A stretch of DNA of 64,000 bases from Pseudoxanthomonas sp. 3HH-4. Its GTDB lineage: Bacteria; Pseudomonadota; Gammaproteobacteria; Xanthomonadales; Xanthomonadaceae. The notes beneath the pieces are model-generated. The model did no database searches and had not been told where the DNA came from. It worked only from the letters and a program-made list of their open reading frames with translations. Shown here one piece after another: positions 45,997-54,459 of this stretch. How positions within the stretch are numbered: the stretch's first letter is position 1; every line of letters begins with the position of its first letter. A program made the translations under genes and the position numbers. Where the stretch lies: assembly GCF_006716465.1 (NCBI RefSeq), contig NZ_VFPB01000007.1, positions 151,372 to 215,371 on the forward strand. Reading direction: 5' to 3'.

Positions 45997-46098
45997 TTCG
46001 TGGTGAGCCTGTCGAACCACGCTCTTTGCGAGGGATCAACGGGTCGCTACCGATCTGCGTCTGAGTGAAAAGCATAGTTCGACAGGCTCGCCATGAAC
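45997..46098. repeat. inverted repeat pair between convergent operons
   Basis: TTCGTGGTGAGCCTGTCGAAC (45997-46017) and GTTCGACAGGCTCGCCATGAA (46077-46097) are near-perfect inverse copies about 60 bases apart in the 201-base gap between the nnrS operon and the convergent copper receptor gene. This is a common xanthomonad-style intergenic palindrome and may serve as a bidirectional terminator or mRNA stabiliser. Confidence 0.7.
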
Positions 46099-46150
46099 CA
46101 CATCGAGGGACCGCGACCGCCCGGCGACGATGCCTGCCGATTCCCTCGCG

Positions 46151-48214
46151 TCAGTAGCGCAGGTTGAGCTTCACCCAGGTCGTGCGACCGGGTTCGTTGA
46201 TGCGTACCGGATCGGCCGGATAACCGAAGGCGCTGTTTCCGCCCAGGTTGAGGTGTTCGCTGTAGGCGCGGTCGAACAGGTTGTCGATGCCGGCGGTGAG
46301 CTGCGCGTATTCGCTGAAGCGATAGCCGCCGTTGAGCGAGAACACCGCGAAGCCCGCGCTCGGCCCGAGGTCGCGTCCGACCACGTTGCCCTGCGTGGTG
46401 CTGACACGGTCCTGTGCCGCCGCCACGCGCCACAGTGCGCCCCATGTCCACGCCCCGTGTTCGCGGCTGGCGGCCAGGCGAGCTTCCAGCGGCGGCATCT
46501 GCGGCAGTGCGGTGCCGGCGGCGCTTACCTCGCCCCACGCGTATGACGCCGAACCGGAAAGCTTCCACCCCGGCGCCGGGCGCCAGTCGATGCCGGCTTC
46601 GCCGCCGCGGATATTCGCGTCCACGTTGTGGGCCCGGGTGGTGCCGCCCATCATCCCGGCGGCGTAGTCGAACAGGATGAAGTCCTGCACGCTCCCGGCG
46701 TACAGCGACGCCCATGCATCCACCTTCGCGCCCTTGTACTGCGCGCCGATGTCGAGCTGCGTGGTGCGCTCCGGCTGAACGCCGGCGAAGGCATTGGCGG
46801 ACCCCGCCGGGCCGCGCGTGGGCGAGAACAGTTCCCAGTAGTCCGGCATGCGCTGCGTGTGGCCGAGGCCGGCATACGCGCCCCAGCGGCCGCCCATGTC
46901 GTACTCGTAGCGGACGAACGCGCTGGGCAGCGATTCCCTGCGTGTCACCCCGGCGGTGGGGTTCGGCACCGGCATCGTGCCGGCGGTGGTGGCACGCAGG
47001 TCCTGTGCCTCCGCGCGATCAATGCGCAGGCCGCTCATCAGGTGGTGCTTGTCGGTGATGTGCCAGTGCGATTCGGCAAAGGCGCCCCAGCTCTGGAACT
47101 TGGCGTCCACCGACCACGGCATGGCGAGATAGGCGCCGCGCCCCATCGCGCTGCGCTTGCTGTGGCGGCTGGCGCGCAGGTCCAGGCCGGCGGTCACTTC
47201 CCAGCGATCCTTCTGCCAGGTCGTCGCCACGCGGCCACCGCGCGTGCGATGCGCCACGTTGCTGGCCATCGGCATCGGCATGCTGCCGGTGGGGTCGGGA
47301 TCGCGCAGCGTGTAGTTGTCCATCACGTGATCCACGTCGTTCTGGTAGACGTTGGCGACCACGGCGTCCAGCACGCCCCCGATGTGCTTCTTCTCGAAGC
47401 GCAGCCCGAGGCTGTCGCGCTCGAACTGCGCGCCGTCCATGCCGCGCCCGGCATAGCGGGCCTGCGCATCGCCGATGCCTGCGCTCAGCTCCAGCACGGT
47501 GTCCTGGTCCGGCGTCCAGCCGATCGCGGCGTCGGCATTCCATTTCTTCCAGGACGAAGGCACGCGGTCGCCATGGCCATCTTCGTAATCGTCTGCCTCG
47601 GAACGGTTGGCCGAGACGCGTGCGTAGCCGCGCGGTGTGCCGGCGCTGACGTCCAGTACCTGATCGTTGCGACCGTGGCTGCCGGCCAGCACGCTGCCTG
47701 AAGCCTGCACGCCGGGCTCTGCGAAGTACGGGATCTCGCGCTCGAAGCGCACTGTGCCGGCGGAGGCGCCACCGCCCCACAACACCGTCTGCGGCCCCTT
47801 GATGACGACCAGGCGGTCGTAGGTTTCCGGCGCGATGTACGACAGTGCGTTGTCCATGCGCGACGGGCATGCGCCGCTCATCGCGCCATCGTTGGTCATC
47901 AGGTTGATGCGCGAGCCGAACATGCCGCGCAGCACCGGATCGCCATTGGTGCCGCCGCTGCGCAGCGTGGAGAAGCCGGGAATCGTCTTCAGGTAGTCCG
48001 CGCCGTCGCTGGCGGGCACCGGCTGGCGCGGCAGCTTGGGATCGGTGATGAAGGTGGTGGCCATCGCTGGCGCGACGCCCACCACGACGATGCCGTCCAG
48101 CGTGGTCGTCGGCATCGCATCGGCGTGCGCCGCGGTGTGCGGTTCGCCCGCATGCGCCAACGGCATGTTGGCGAGCGCGCCCAACAGGGCCACGGCAAGC
48201 AGGTTAAGGGTCAT
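46151..48214 (-). CDS. oprC: OprC/NosA-like TonB-dependent copper receptor
   Basis: 687 residues from ATG 48214, with AGGGAGA 6 bases upstream; a signal peptide ends ANMPLAHA. A plug (TLDGIVVVGVAP; YLKTIPGFSTLRSGG; VVIKGPQTVLWGG) is followed by a barrel ending VKLNLRY. Cys116 and Met120 in ACPSRM and His296 and Met298 in DHVMD match, in residue type and in 180-residue spacing, the Cys143/Met147/His323/Met325 copper site of Pseudomonas aeruginosa OprC. It should import copper for nirK and azurin. A Dnr-type box lies upstream, and it is divergent from nirK. Confidence 0.92.
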   Translation of the reverse strand: MTLNLLAVALLGALANMPLAHAGEPHTAAHADAMPTTTLDGIVVVGVAPAMATTFITDPKLPRQPVPASDGADYLKTIPGFSTLRSGGTNGDPVLRGMFGSRINLMTNDGAMSGACPSRMDNALSYIAPETYDRLVVIKGPQTVLWGGGASAGTVRFEREIPYFAEPGVQASGSVLAGSHGRNDQVLDVSAGTPRGYARVSANRSEADDYEDGHGDRVPSSWKKWNADAAIGWTPDQDTVLELSAGIGDAQARYAGRGMDGAQFERDSLGLRFEKKHIGGVLDAVVANVYQNDVDHVMDNYTLRDPDPTGSMPMPMASNVAHRTRGGRVATTWQKDRWEVTAGLDLRASRHSKRSAMGRGAYLAMPWSVDAKFQSWGAFAESHWHITDKHHLMSGLRIDRAEAQDLRATTAGTMPVPNPTAGVTRRESLPSAFVRYEYDMGGRWGAYAGLGHTQRMPDYWELFSPTRGPAGSANAFAGVQPERTTQLDIGAQYKGAKVDAWASLYAGSVQDFILFDYAAGMMGGTTRAHNVDANIRGGEAGIDWRPAPGWKLSGSASYAWGEVSAAGTALPQMPPLEARLAASREHGAWTWGALWRVAAAQDRVSTTQGNVVGRDLGPSAGFAVFSLNGGYRFSEYAQLTAGIDNLFDRAYSEHLNLGGNSAFGYPADPVRINEPGRTTWVKLNLRY

Positions 48215-48300
48215 GGCACATCTCCCTTCGTGTGATGCGCCCATTCTCACGACGCACCCTGGAGTGCAGATGCGACGCGTTGTCGCAGCCCCCGATGCGC

Positions 48301-48314
48301 TTGACCTTGGTCAA
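48301..48314 (-). promoter_or_regulatory. Dnr-type box upstream of copper receptor
   Basis: TTGACCTTGGTCAA, a perfect TTGAC-N4-GTCAA palindrome, centred 93.5 bases upstream of the receptor ATG and 123.5 from nirK. Its position suits the receptor promoter; a good -10 was not found. Confidence 0.65.
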
Positions 48315-48350
48315 GCCGATGCGCGAATTCCCGCTTCCGGCCGTCGACGA

Positions 48351-48364
48351 TTGATCCAGATCAA
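48351..48364 (+). promoter_or_regulatory. Fnr box upstream of nirK
   Basis: TTGATCCAGATCAA is a perfect TTGAT-N4-ATCAA consensus. It is centred 73.5 bases before the nirK ATG, giving a predicted start site near 48399 and a leader of about 32 bases that includes the ribosome-binding site. Confidence 0.8.
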
Positions 48365-48430
48365 CGTCGGCGTCGCAGTGCGTTTCCACCATGGATGCAC
48401 ACCCACCACGACCCATCAAAGGAAAGCGCC

Positions 48431-49492
48431 ATGAAACGCCTGCATCCCCATGTACTCCCCTGCGCCCTCGCCAGCGCGCTCGCTGCGATGTTCGCCATTC
48501 CCGCGCTCGCCAGCGACAGGATCGCCCCGGCCCGCGAGACCATCCATGCCGTGCTGACGGCGCCCCCGATGGTGCCCGCGCCGCTCACGCGCAAGACACC
48601 GGCCCATGTCGTGGTCGACCTCGAGATGATCGAGAAGGACATGCGGATGGCCGATGGCGTCACCTACAACTTCTGGACCTTCGGCGGCACGGTGCCGGGC
48701 AGCTTCATCCGCGTGCGCAAGGGCGACACGGTGGAGTTCAAGCTGAAGAACCGCCACGACTCGCACATGTCGCACAACATCGACCTGCACGCCGTCACCG
48801 GCCAGGGCGGCGGCGCCGAAGCCACGTTCACGCTCCCCGGCCACGAAACGCAGTTCACCTTCAAGGCGCTGAATCCCGGCCTGTACATCTACCACTGCGC
48901 GATGGCCCCGGTCGGCATGCACATCGCCAACGGCATGTACGGCCTGATCCTGGTCGAGCCGGAAGAAGGCCTGCCGCCGGTGGACAAGGAGTTCTACGTG
49001 GTGCAGGGCGACTTCTACACCGAAGGCGCGTACGGCGAACCCGGCCTGCAGCCCTTCAGCCTGGAGAAGGCGATCGACGAGCACCCGACCTACGTGGTGT
49101 TCAACGGCTCGGTCGACGCGCTGCAGGGCGACAACGCGCTGACGGCGAAGGCGGGTGAAACCATCCGCATGTTCGTGGGCAACGGCGGCCCGAACCTGGT
49201 GTCCAGCTTCCACGTGATCGGCGAGATCTTCGACAAGGTCTACACGGAAGGCGGCAGCAAGTACCAGGAGAACGTGCAGACCACGCTGATCCCCGCCGGC
49301 GGTTCGGCCATGGTCGAGTTCAAGGCGGACGTGCCGGGCAACTTCGTGCTGGTCGATCACAGCATCTTCCGCACGTTCCACAAGGGCTCGCTCGGCATCC
49401 TGAAGGTGGAGGGCGAGAAGAACCCTTCCATCTACACCGGCCAGCAGCACGACATCGAGTATCCGGAAGCCAAGCCGGCCGACAAGAAGTGA
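48431..49492 (+). CDS. nirK: copper-containing nitrite reductase
   Basis: 353 residues from ATG 48431 behind AAGGAAA; the frame also contains an ATG at 48395. A signal peptide ends AIPALAS. Two cupredoxin domains carry the type 1 ligands in [16 protein letters not shown] (Cys, His, Met) with an upstream His, and type 2 copper His residues in [19 protein letters not shown] and SSFHVIGE. It reduces nitrite to NO in the periplasm. It heads nirK-nirV-sco-azurin and is preceded by a perfect Fnr box. Azurin, three genes downstream, is the probable electron donor. Confidence 0.97.
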   Translation: MKRLHPHVLPCALASALAAMFAIPALASDRIAPARETIHAVLTAPPMVPAPLTRKTPAHVVVDLEMIEKDMRMADGVTYNFWTFGGTVPGSFIRVRKGDTVEFKLKNRHDSHMSHNIDLHAVTGQGGGAEATFTLPGHETQFTFKALNPGLYIYHCAMAPVGMHIANGMYGLILVEPEEGLPPVDKEFYVVQGDFYTEGAYGEPGLQPFSLEKAIDEHPTYVVFNGSVDALQGDNALTAKAGETIRMFVGNGGPNLVSSFHVIGEIFDKVYTEGGSKYQENVQTTLIPAGGSAMVEFKADVPGNFVLVDHSIFRTFHKGSLGILKVEGEKNPSIYTGQQHDIEYPEAKPADKK

Positions 49493-49499
49493 GGACCGG

Positions 49500-50282
49500 A
49501 TGAAACGGACGCTGCCACAGACGGCTTCGATCCTCGTGCTGGCCCTGGCGTCGGCGCTTGCCGTCGCCGGGGACGCGGCGAACGGATTCCTGCCTGTCGA
49601 GGGCGGCGACTTCCGTTCGTCCGTGCGCTTCGAGGAGGACACCCGCGTGGTGCGGGTGGCCTCGTTCGCGCTGATGGCACGGCCTGTCAGCAATCGCGAT
49701 TTCGCCGGATTCCTCGCGCGCCAGCCGCAGTGGCGACGCGACCGCATTCCCGCCGTGTTCGCCAGCCCGGGCTACCTGGGCCACTGGGCCACGGCCGATG
49801 CTCCCGGGGCGGCGGTCGATGCCGATGCACCGGTCGTGCACGTGAACTGGTACGCCGCCGATGCGTACTGCCGCGAACAGCAGGCGCGCCTGCCCCGCTT
49901 CGTGGAGTGGGAATACGCGGCGGCGGCCGATGCGACCCGGCGTGACGCCCGCAGCGATCCGCGATGGCGGATGCGTCAGGTCAACGACGGCACGCCGCAC
50001 GCGATGGATGCCGCCGCCGATGCGCCAGCCAATGCCTACGGCATCCAGGGCCTGCACGGTGCGTACTGGGAATGGAGCGAGGACTACGCCTCGCTGCTGG
50101 GCGACGGCGACCGCCGCGGCCAGCAGGATGGCGACAGCCTGCGCTATTGCGGCGCCACCGCGCTGGCCTTCAACGATCCCGGCGACTACGGCGTGGTCAA
50201 GCGCTTCGTCCTGCTGTCGGCACTGCAACCCGGGGCCACCCTGGGCAACCTCGGTTTCCGCTGCGCAAGGAGCACTCCATGA
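49500..50282 (+). CDS. nirV: NirV, SUMF1/formylglycine-enzyme-like periplasmic protein
   Basis: 260 residues, 7 bases after nirK. A signal peptide ends ALAVAGDA. The SUMF1-type domain shows FLPVEGGDFR, PVSNRDFAGFL, VHVNWYAADAYC, RLPRFVEWEYAAA and a C-terminal NLGFRCAR. This is the usual nirK-linked gene called nirV. It is dispensable where tested and its exact role is unclear; cofactor or copper-site maturation is an inference. It overlaps the sco gene by 4 bases. Confidence 0.9.
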   Translation: MKRTLPQTASILVLALASALAVAGDAANGFLPVEGGDFRSSVRFEEDTRVVRVASFALMARPVSNRDFAGFLARQPQWRRDRIPAVFASPGYLGHWATADAPGAAVDADAPVVHVNWYAADAYCREQQARLPRFVEWEYAAAADATRRDARSDPRWRMRQVNDGTPHAMDAAADAPANAYGIQGLHGAYWEWSEDYASLLGDGDRRGQQDGDSLRYCGATALAFNDPGDYGVVKRFVLLSALQPGATLGNLGFRCARSTP

Positions 50283-50845
50283 AACGCATGTCCTTCTTCC
50301 TGTCCGCTACGCTGGCCCTCGCCGGCACCCTGCACGCGCAATCGCTGCCGGGCGAATCGGTCTACCACCTGCAGTCGACAACGCAGGATGCCGGCGGACG
50401 ACCCGTCGCATGGTCGTCGCTGCACGGCCAGCCGCGCGTGGTGTCGATGTTCTACACGAACTGCCACCTGATGTGCCCGCTGATCATCGAGAACGCCAAG
50501 AGCGTGCAGAAGCAGCTCACGCCGCGCGAACGGGCGAAGCTGGGCATGGTGATGATCAGCCTGGACCCGGTCCGCGACACCCCGGCCGCCTTGCAGGAGG
50601 TCGCCAGGCGCCATCGCGTGCCGGCGGGCTGGCAGTTCCTGGCGCCCGCCGACAACGACGTGCGCGCGATCGCCAGCGTGCTGGACGTGCGCTACCGCTT
50701 CCGCGACGACGGCAGCATCAACCACACCAGCGTGCTGGTGCTGCTGGATGCCGACGGACGCGTGCGTGCGCGCAGCGAGGTGACCGGTGCCGCCGCGGAT
50801 CCGCAGTTCCTGACCCAGGTCAAGGCGCTGCTCGCCGGGCCGTGA
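50279..50845 (+). CDS. SCO1/SenC/PrrC copper chaperone
   Basis: 188 residues from ATG 50279 (ATGA overlap with nirV), with a signal peptide ending LHAQ. The thioredoxin-like core has the copper-binding CHLMCP (CxxxCP), a MISLDPVRDTP motif and a late His in GSINHTSVLVL. SCO proteins deliver copper to CuA sites or act as thiol reductants. Here it probably serves NirK or azurin copper loading, since no cytochrome oxidase gene is nearby. Confidence 0.93.
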   Translation: MKRMSFFLSATLALAGTLHAQSLPGESVYHLQSTTQDAGGRPVAWSSLHGQPRVVSMFYTNCHLMCPLIIENAKSVQKQLTPRERAKLGMVMISLDPVRDTPAALQEVARRHRVPAGWQFLAPADNDVRAIASVLDVRYRFRDDGSINHTSVLVLLDADGRVRARSEVTGAAADPQFLTQVKALLAGP

Positions 50846-50894
50846 TGTCATGTCCCCACACCCACCCAAACCCGAAGAACGACGGAGCCACACG

Positions 50895-51350
50895 ATGAAA
50901 CTCTCCCACTCCCTGCTCGCCCTTGCCCTGTTCGGCGCCGCCGGCATGGCCCAGGCCGCCGGCAACTGCACCGTCAGCCTGAAGGGCGACGACGCCATGA
51001 AATTCGACCTGAAGGAGGCCACGGTCTCCGCCAGCTGCGCCACCATCACCCTCGAGCTGACGCATACCGGCAAGCTGCCGGCCGCGGCGATGGGTCACAA
51101 CGCGGTGGTGTCGAAGACCGCCGACCTGGCCGGCGTGGCGCGCGACGGCATGAAGGCCGGCGCCGCGGGCGCCTACGTAGCCGCCGGCGATGCGCGCGTG
51201 ATCGCGCATACCGCACTGATCGGCGGCGGGCAAAAGACGAAGATCACCTTCCCCGGCAAGAAGCTGACCGCCGGCAGCGACTACAGCTTCTTCTGCAGCT
51301 TCCCCGGCCACTCCACGCTGATGAAGGGCAAGCTGGTCGTCACCAAGTAA
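50895..51350 (+). CDS. azu: azurin
   Basis: 151 residues from ATG 50895, with a signal peptide ending AQAAG. The mature protein begins NCTVSLKGDDAMKFD with the disulfide Cys, and carries the type 1 copper ligands: His in AMGHNAVVS, then Cys, His and Met in FFCSFPGHSTLMKG. It is a blue copper electron carrier in the periplasm. Its place after nirK-nirV-sco marks it as NirK's likely donor. A short hairpin separates it from the next gene. Confidence 0.97.
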   Translation: MKLSHSLLALALFGAAGMAQAAGNCTVSLKGDDAMKFDLKEATVSASCATITLELTHTGKLPAAAMGHNAVVSKTADLAGVARDGMKAGAAGAYVAAGDARVIAHTALIGGGQKTKITFPGKKLTAGSDYSFFCSFPGHSTLMKGKLVVTK

Positions 51351-51365
51351 TCCGCCCCGACCCAC

Positions 51366-51391
51366 GATGCGCCGCCTGCGGGCGGCGCATC
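51366..51391 (+). terminator. hairpin between azurin and CCGGCSG gene
   Basis: GATGCGCCGCC and GGCGGCGCATC form an 11-bp stem with a TGCG loop, followed by CCTTT. It lies 16 bases after the azurin stop. The weak T run suggests partial termination, leaving lower read-through into the next gene. Confidence 0.55.
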
Positions 51392-51408
51392 CCTTTGTGG
51401 AGCAGGCC

Positions 51409-51648
51409 ATGGAATATGTCATCCGCCTGGGCGATGCCCCCATCGACCTGGCCGTCATCGAACGCCACCTGCAGGATCTGGATCCCGCAGCGGTGCTGGA
51501 CCTGGATGCCCAATCAGGATGCCTGCGCCGTTCCACCAGCGCGCTCGCGGTGGAACTGCTGATGGCCCTCGCGCAGGCGGGCCATCGCGTCACGCCCGAC
51601 ACCATCGAACGCCTGCCTTCCGTGTGCTGCGGTGGCTGCAGCGGGTGA
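51409..51648 (+). CDS. 79-residue protein with C-terminal CCGGCSG motif
   Basis: 79 residues from ATG 51409, starting MEYVIRLGDAPIDLAVIERH. The pattern strand-helix-strand-strand-helix resembles a heavy-metal-associated fold without the usual CxxC in the first loop. A second His-containing helix (ALAVELLMALAQAGHRV) leads to the ending LPSVCCGGCSG. It pairs with the protein at 42244-42483 in length, in the DPEAEV/DPAAVL region and in the Cys tail. It lies behind nirK-nirV-sco-azurin, so it is probably produced with copper proteins. Metal carrier function is inference. Confidence 0.7.
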   Translation: MEYVIRLGDAPIDLAVIERHLQDLDPAAVLDLDAQSGCLRRSTSALAVELLMALAQAGHRVTPDTIERLPSVCCGGCSG

Positions 51649-51709
51649 GACGGGATCTACCTGCCGTCAGCCTCACCGCGAAGACCAGCCCCCGCGCCGA
51701 TCCGTCCGC

Positions 51710-53098
51710 TCACTTGCTGGCCGGGAGTTCCACGCGCGCGACCAGGCCACCCAGACGCGCCGAACCACCCAGATGGATACGCCCACCGTGGGCTGTGACA
51801 GCCTCTGCGGCGATGGCGAGCCCCAGCCCGCTGCCGTCGCTCCCCCCGCCCAGGCGGCGGTAGAAGCGGTCGAAAACCCGTTCCCGTTCATCCTCTGGGA
51901 TGCCTGGGCCGCTGTCTTCCACGGTCAGCACCGCCTGCATGCCCGTGGTGGAAGTCCGCACCTCGATCACGCCCCCCGCCGGTGTATAGCGCAGTGCATT
52001 CTCGATCAGATTGCGGACCAACAGGCCCAGCGCGAACTCGTCTCCCCACAACTGCGCGCCTTCCAGCGTCAGCACGATTTCCTGGTTCTTTCGCTCCGCC
52101 AACGGCCGGAGTTCCTCCATCTCCGTCCTCACCAGCGCATCAAGATGGAGCCTCGAATGCTCGCGCGCACCTCCCAGGCTCTCGGCCCGGCTGAGCGAAA
52201 GAAGCTGGGATGCCAGCCGTTCCACGCGTTCGATACTGATGCCGAGCAGCTCCTGTGACTGCGCCCGATCATGTTCGTCGAGGGCATGGCGCGCATTGTC
52301 CGCATGCACCTTCAATGCGCTGATCGGCGTCCGCAGTTCGTGGGCGGCGTCCGCAACGAAGTTCCGCTCGCGTGCGAGCGCGACGTCCAGCCGCTGCAGC
52401 AATCCATTGATGGCGCTCACCAGGCCCTGCGCCTCGCGCGGCACATCGGCGGGATCCAGCGGCACCAGCCGCTCCGGATGGCGTTGGCCGATCTCCATCG
52501 ACAGGCCGCGCAGCGAGCGTGTGGCCAAGGCAACGCTCCACCAGATCACCAGCGCCATCAGCGGAAGCGCGAGCAGCAAGGGTAGCAATGTCCCTCCCGC
52601 GATATCGGTAGCCAGTTCCTGGCGGATATCGGAAAGCTCGGCAGACTGGAACCAACGGCCATTCGACGAACGCAGTGTGAATGTGCGCCAGCGTGCACCT
52701 TCAATCACGACATCGGAGAACCCGGGTTCCGTCACCGCCAGCGGTGTCGTCGGGGCGCTGTCCGAACGCAGCAGCAAGCGCTGCTTCGTGTCCCACACCT
52801 GGAACGCGAGCTTGTTCTCGTACGCATGGCCGTCATCGAAGGCGAGCGCGTCGCCGACACCTTGGGCCTCGCCATGCCAGCCGCGCAGGACGATCGGCTC
52901 ACCCGGGTAGGCATTGAGCTCGCTCAAGGGCTCATCGACCAGACTCACGAGCACACGGGTGGACTGCACGAGCCTGGCGTCGAACATTTCGCCAGCTTCC
53001 TGCAGACCCGCGCGGTAGCTGAGCCAGCCGGCCGCGGACATCACGACGCCGAGCGTGCCGAGCAGCAGCAACAGCAGCGTCGCACGCATCGATCTCAT
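51710..53098 (-). CDS. QseC-like sensor histidine kinase
   Basis: 462 residues. It has an N-terminal helix (ATLLLLLLGTLGVVMSAAGW), a periplasmic sensor region of about 130 residues with little similarity to named domains, and a second helix (LLPLLLALPLMALVIWWSVAL). A HAMP-like linker, H-box FVADAAHELRTPISALK, N-box NLIENALRYT, and DSGPGIPEDE and GSGLGLAI boxes follow. It should phosphorylate the regulator encoded just upstream (4-base overlap). It is the last gene of the seven-gene operon, convergent with the copper-island genes. The ligand is unknown. Confidence 0.93.
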   Translation of the reverse strand: MRSMRATLLLLLLGTLGVVMSAAGWLSYRAGLQEAGEMFDARLVQSTRVLVSLVDEPLSELNAYPGEPIVLRGWHGEAQGVGDALAFDDGHAYENKLAFQVWDTKQRLLLRSDSAPTTPLAVTEPGFSDVVIEGARWRTFTLRSSNGRWFQSAELSDIRQELATDIAGGTLLPLLLALPLMALVIWWSVALATRSLRGLSMEIGQRHPERLVPLDPADVPREAQGLVSAINGLLQRLDVALARERNFVADAAHELRTPISALKVHADNARHALDEHDRAQSQELLGISIERVERLASQLLSLSRAESLGGAREHSRLHLDALVRTEMEELRPLAERKNQEIVLTLEGAQLWGDEFALGLLVRNLIENALRYTPAGGVIEVRTSTTGMQAVLTVEDSGPGIPEDERERVFDRFYRRLGGGSDGSGLGLAIAAEAVTAHGGRIHLGGSARLGGLVARVELPASK

Positions 53099-53769
53099 GC
53101 GGTGTCTCCGGCCACGTCGCCGAGGGCATACCCGATGCCGCGTACCGTGCGGATGGCGCTCGGTTCCAGCTTGCGGCGGAGCTGGTGGACATGCACGTCC
53201 ACCGCATTGCTGGCGACGTCCTCGTTCCAGCCATAGAGGTGCCGCTGGATCGTGTCGCGCGCCATCGGGCGGCCACGTTGCTCCATCAGGACGCGCAGCA
53301 ATGCGAACTCACGCCGGGTGAGATCAAGGCTTCGTCCTTTCCATGTCGCGGTGAGCGTGGCCGGATCCAGGCGTAGGGGACCCGCTTCCAGCGAAGGGGT
53401 CGCCCTTCCGGAACTGCGCCTGATCAGCGCACGCACCCTGGCGAGCAGCTCGGCGGTATCGAATGGCTTTCCCAGGTAGTCGTCCGCACCGACGTCCAGC
53501 CCCAGCGTGCGATCGGACGGCCGTTCGCGTGCGCTCAGCACGAGGATGGGCACCGGGTTCCCGGCGGCGCGTACCTGCCGGATCACCTCGATGCCGTCCA
53601 TCCGCGGCAAACCCAGATCCAGCACTACGAGGTCGAACTCGCCATCGCGCATTGCCGTGAGTCCGCTCGCACCGTCCTGCACCCAATCGATCGCGAAGGC
53701 ACCGCGCCGCATGGCGATGCAGATGCCTTCGCCCAGCAACGGATCGTCTTCCACCAGCAGGATGCGCAT
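53095..53769 (-). CDS. QseB/PmrA-type response regulator
   Basis: 224 residues. The receiver domain has EDD near the N-terminus, the phosphorylated Asp in LVVLDLGLPRMDG (about residue 51), and Lys in LGKPFDTAEL. The OmpR-type winged helix contains LTRREFALLRVLMEQRG and SNAVDVHVHQLRRKL. The sequence is closest in style to the QseB/PmrA subgroup. Proteins of this group bind CTTAA-like direct repeats spaced 11 bp. Four such repeats lie upstream of the first gene of this same operon (58136-58172). Confidence 0.93.
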   Translation of the reverse strand: MRILLVEDDPLLGEGICIAMRRGAFAIDWVQDGASGLTAMRDGEFDLVVLDLGLPRMDGIEVIRQVRAAGNPVPILVLSARERPSDRTLGLDVGADDYLGKPFDTAELLARVRALIRRSSGRATPSLEAGPLRLDPATLTATWKGRSLDLTRREFALLRVLMEQRGRPMARDTIQRHLYGWNEDVASNAVDVHVHQLRRKLEPSAIRTVRGIGYALGDVAGDTA

Positions 53770-53793
53770 GCGGCCAGTCTGGTGCTCCCCCCC

Positions 53794-54459
53794 TCAGTTG
53801 GCAAGGTGCCCGGCGATGTCCTTGAGCTTGCTCTCCGCCTCGCGGCGGCGACCGGCGTCAGCCACTTCCCGGCCCGGCCGCGCCGGTGCCGCCAGCGCTT
53901 TCTGGAAGGCCGCGCGCGCGCCTGTCCAGTCCTTCTGGTCGAGCAGGAAATCCGCATAGAAATAGTTGGCGTCGATGCCATCGGGATCGATGGCCAACCC
54001 CTTGCGGAGCATGGCGCGCGCCTTGTCGTCGTCGCCGAAGCCAAGCGGCCAGCCCGGCACCTGGTAGTACAGCGCGCCCAGGCTGGTGTAGGCCGCACCG
54101 TCGAGCGCGTCAGGCGCGATCTTGATGGCCGCCTCGAAATCGGCACGCGCACGCTTGACCAGCCCGAGCGCCCCCATCCCGCCCTTCTCGCCTGCCAGGC
54201 TCGACAACACGATGCCTTCCCAGATCAGGGCGGACGCATCACGCGGGTGCGCCTCGCGGATCTTCCCGGCCTGGCGTGCAAGCTCTTCGAAGGCCGGTTC
54301 GCGCTGCGCCTTCGGCACCTGGTAGTTGATCTGCGCCCAACGGTCGCGCACCTGGCCGGTCGTGGTGGCGCCGGGTTCGCCTGCCAAGGCAATCCCGACC
54401 AGCAGCGTTGTCGACATGAGAATCAGGAAGAGCATGGACTTACCGTAAGCGTGGTTCAT
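53794..54459 (-). CDS. periplasmic TPR-repeat protein
   Basis: 221 residues from ATG 54459. A signal peptide (SMLFLILMSTTLLVGIALAG) is followed by helical repeats of TPR type: DASALIWEGIVLSSLAG, RADFEAAIKIAPDALDGAAY, ARAMLRKGLAIDPDGIDANY and ARAAFQKALAAP. It overlaps the upstream dehydrogenase by 20 bases and lies 24 bases before the response regulator gene. A scaffold or ligand-presenting role for the sensor kinase is possible but is inference from position. Confidence 0.8.
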   Translation of the reverse strand: MNHAYGKSMLFLILMSTTLLVGIALAGEPGATTTGQVRDRWAQINYQVPKAQREPAFEELARQAGKIREAHPRDASALIWEGIVLSSLAGEKGGMGALGLVKRARADFEAAIKIAPDALDGAAYTSLGALYYQVPGWPLGFGDDDKARAMLRKGLAIDPDGIDANYFYADFLLDQKDWTGARAAFQKALAAPARPGREVADAGRRREAESKLKDIAGHLAN

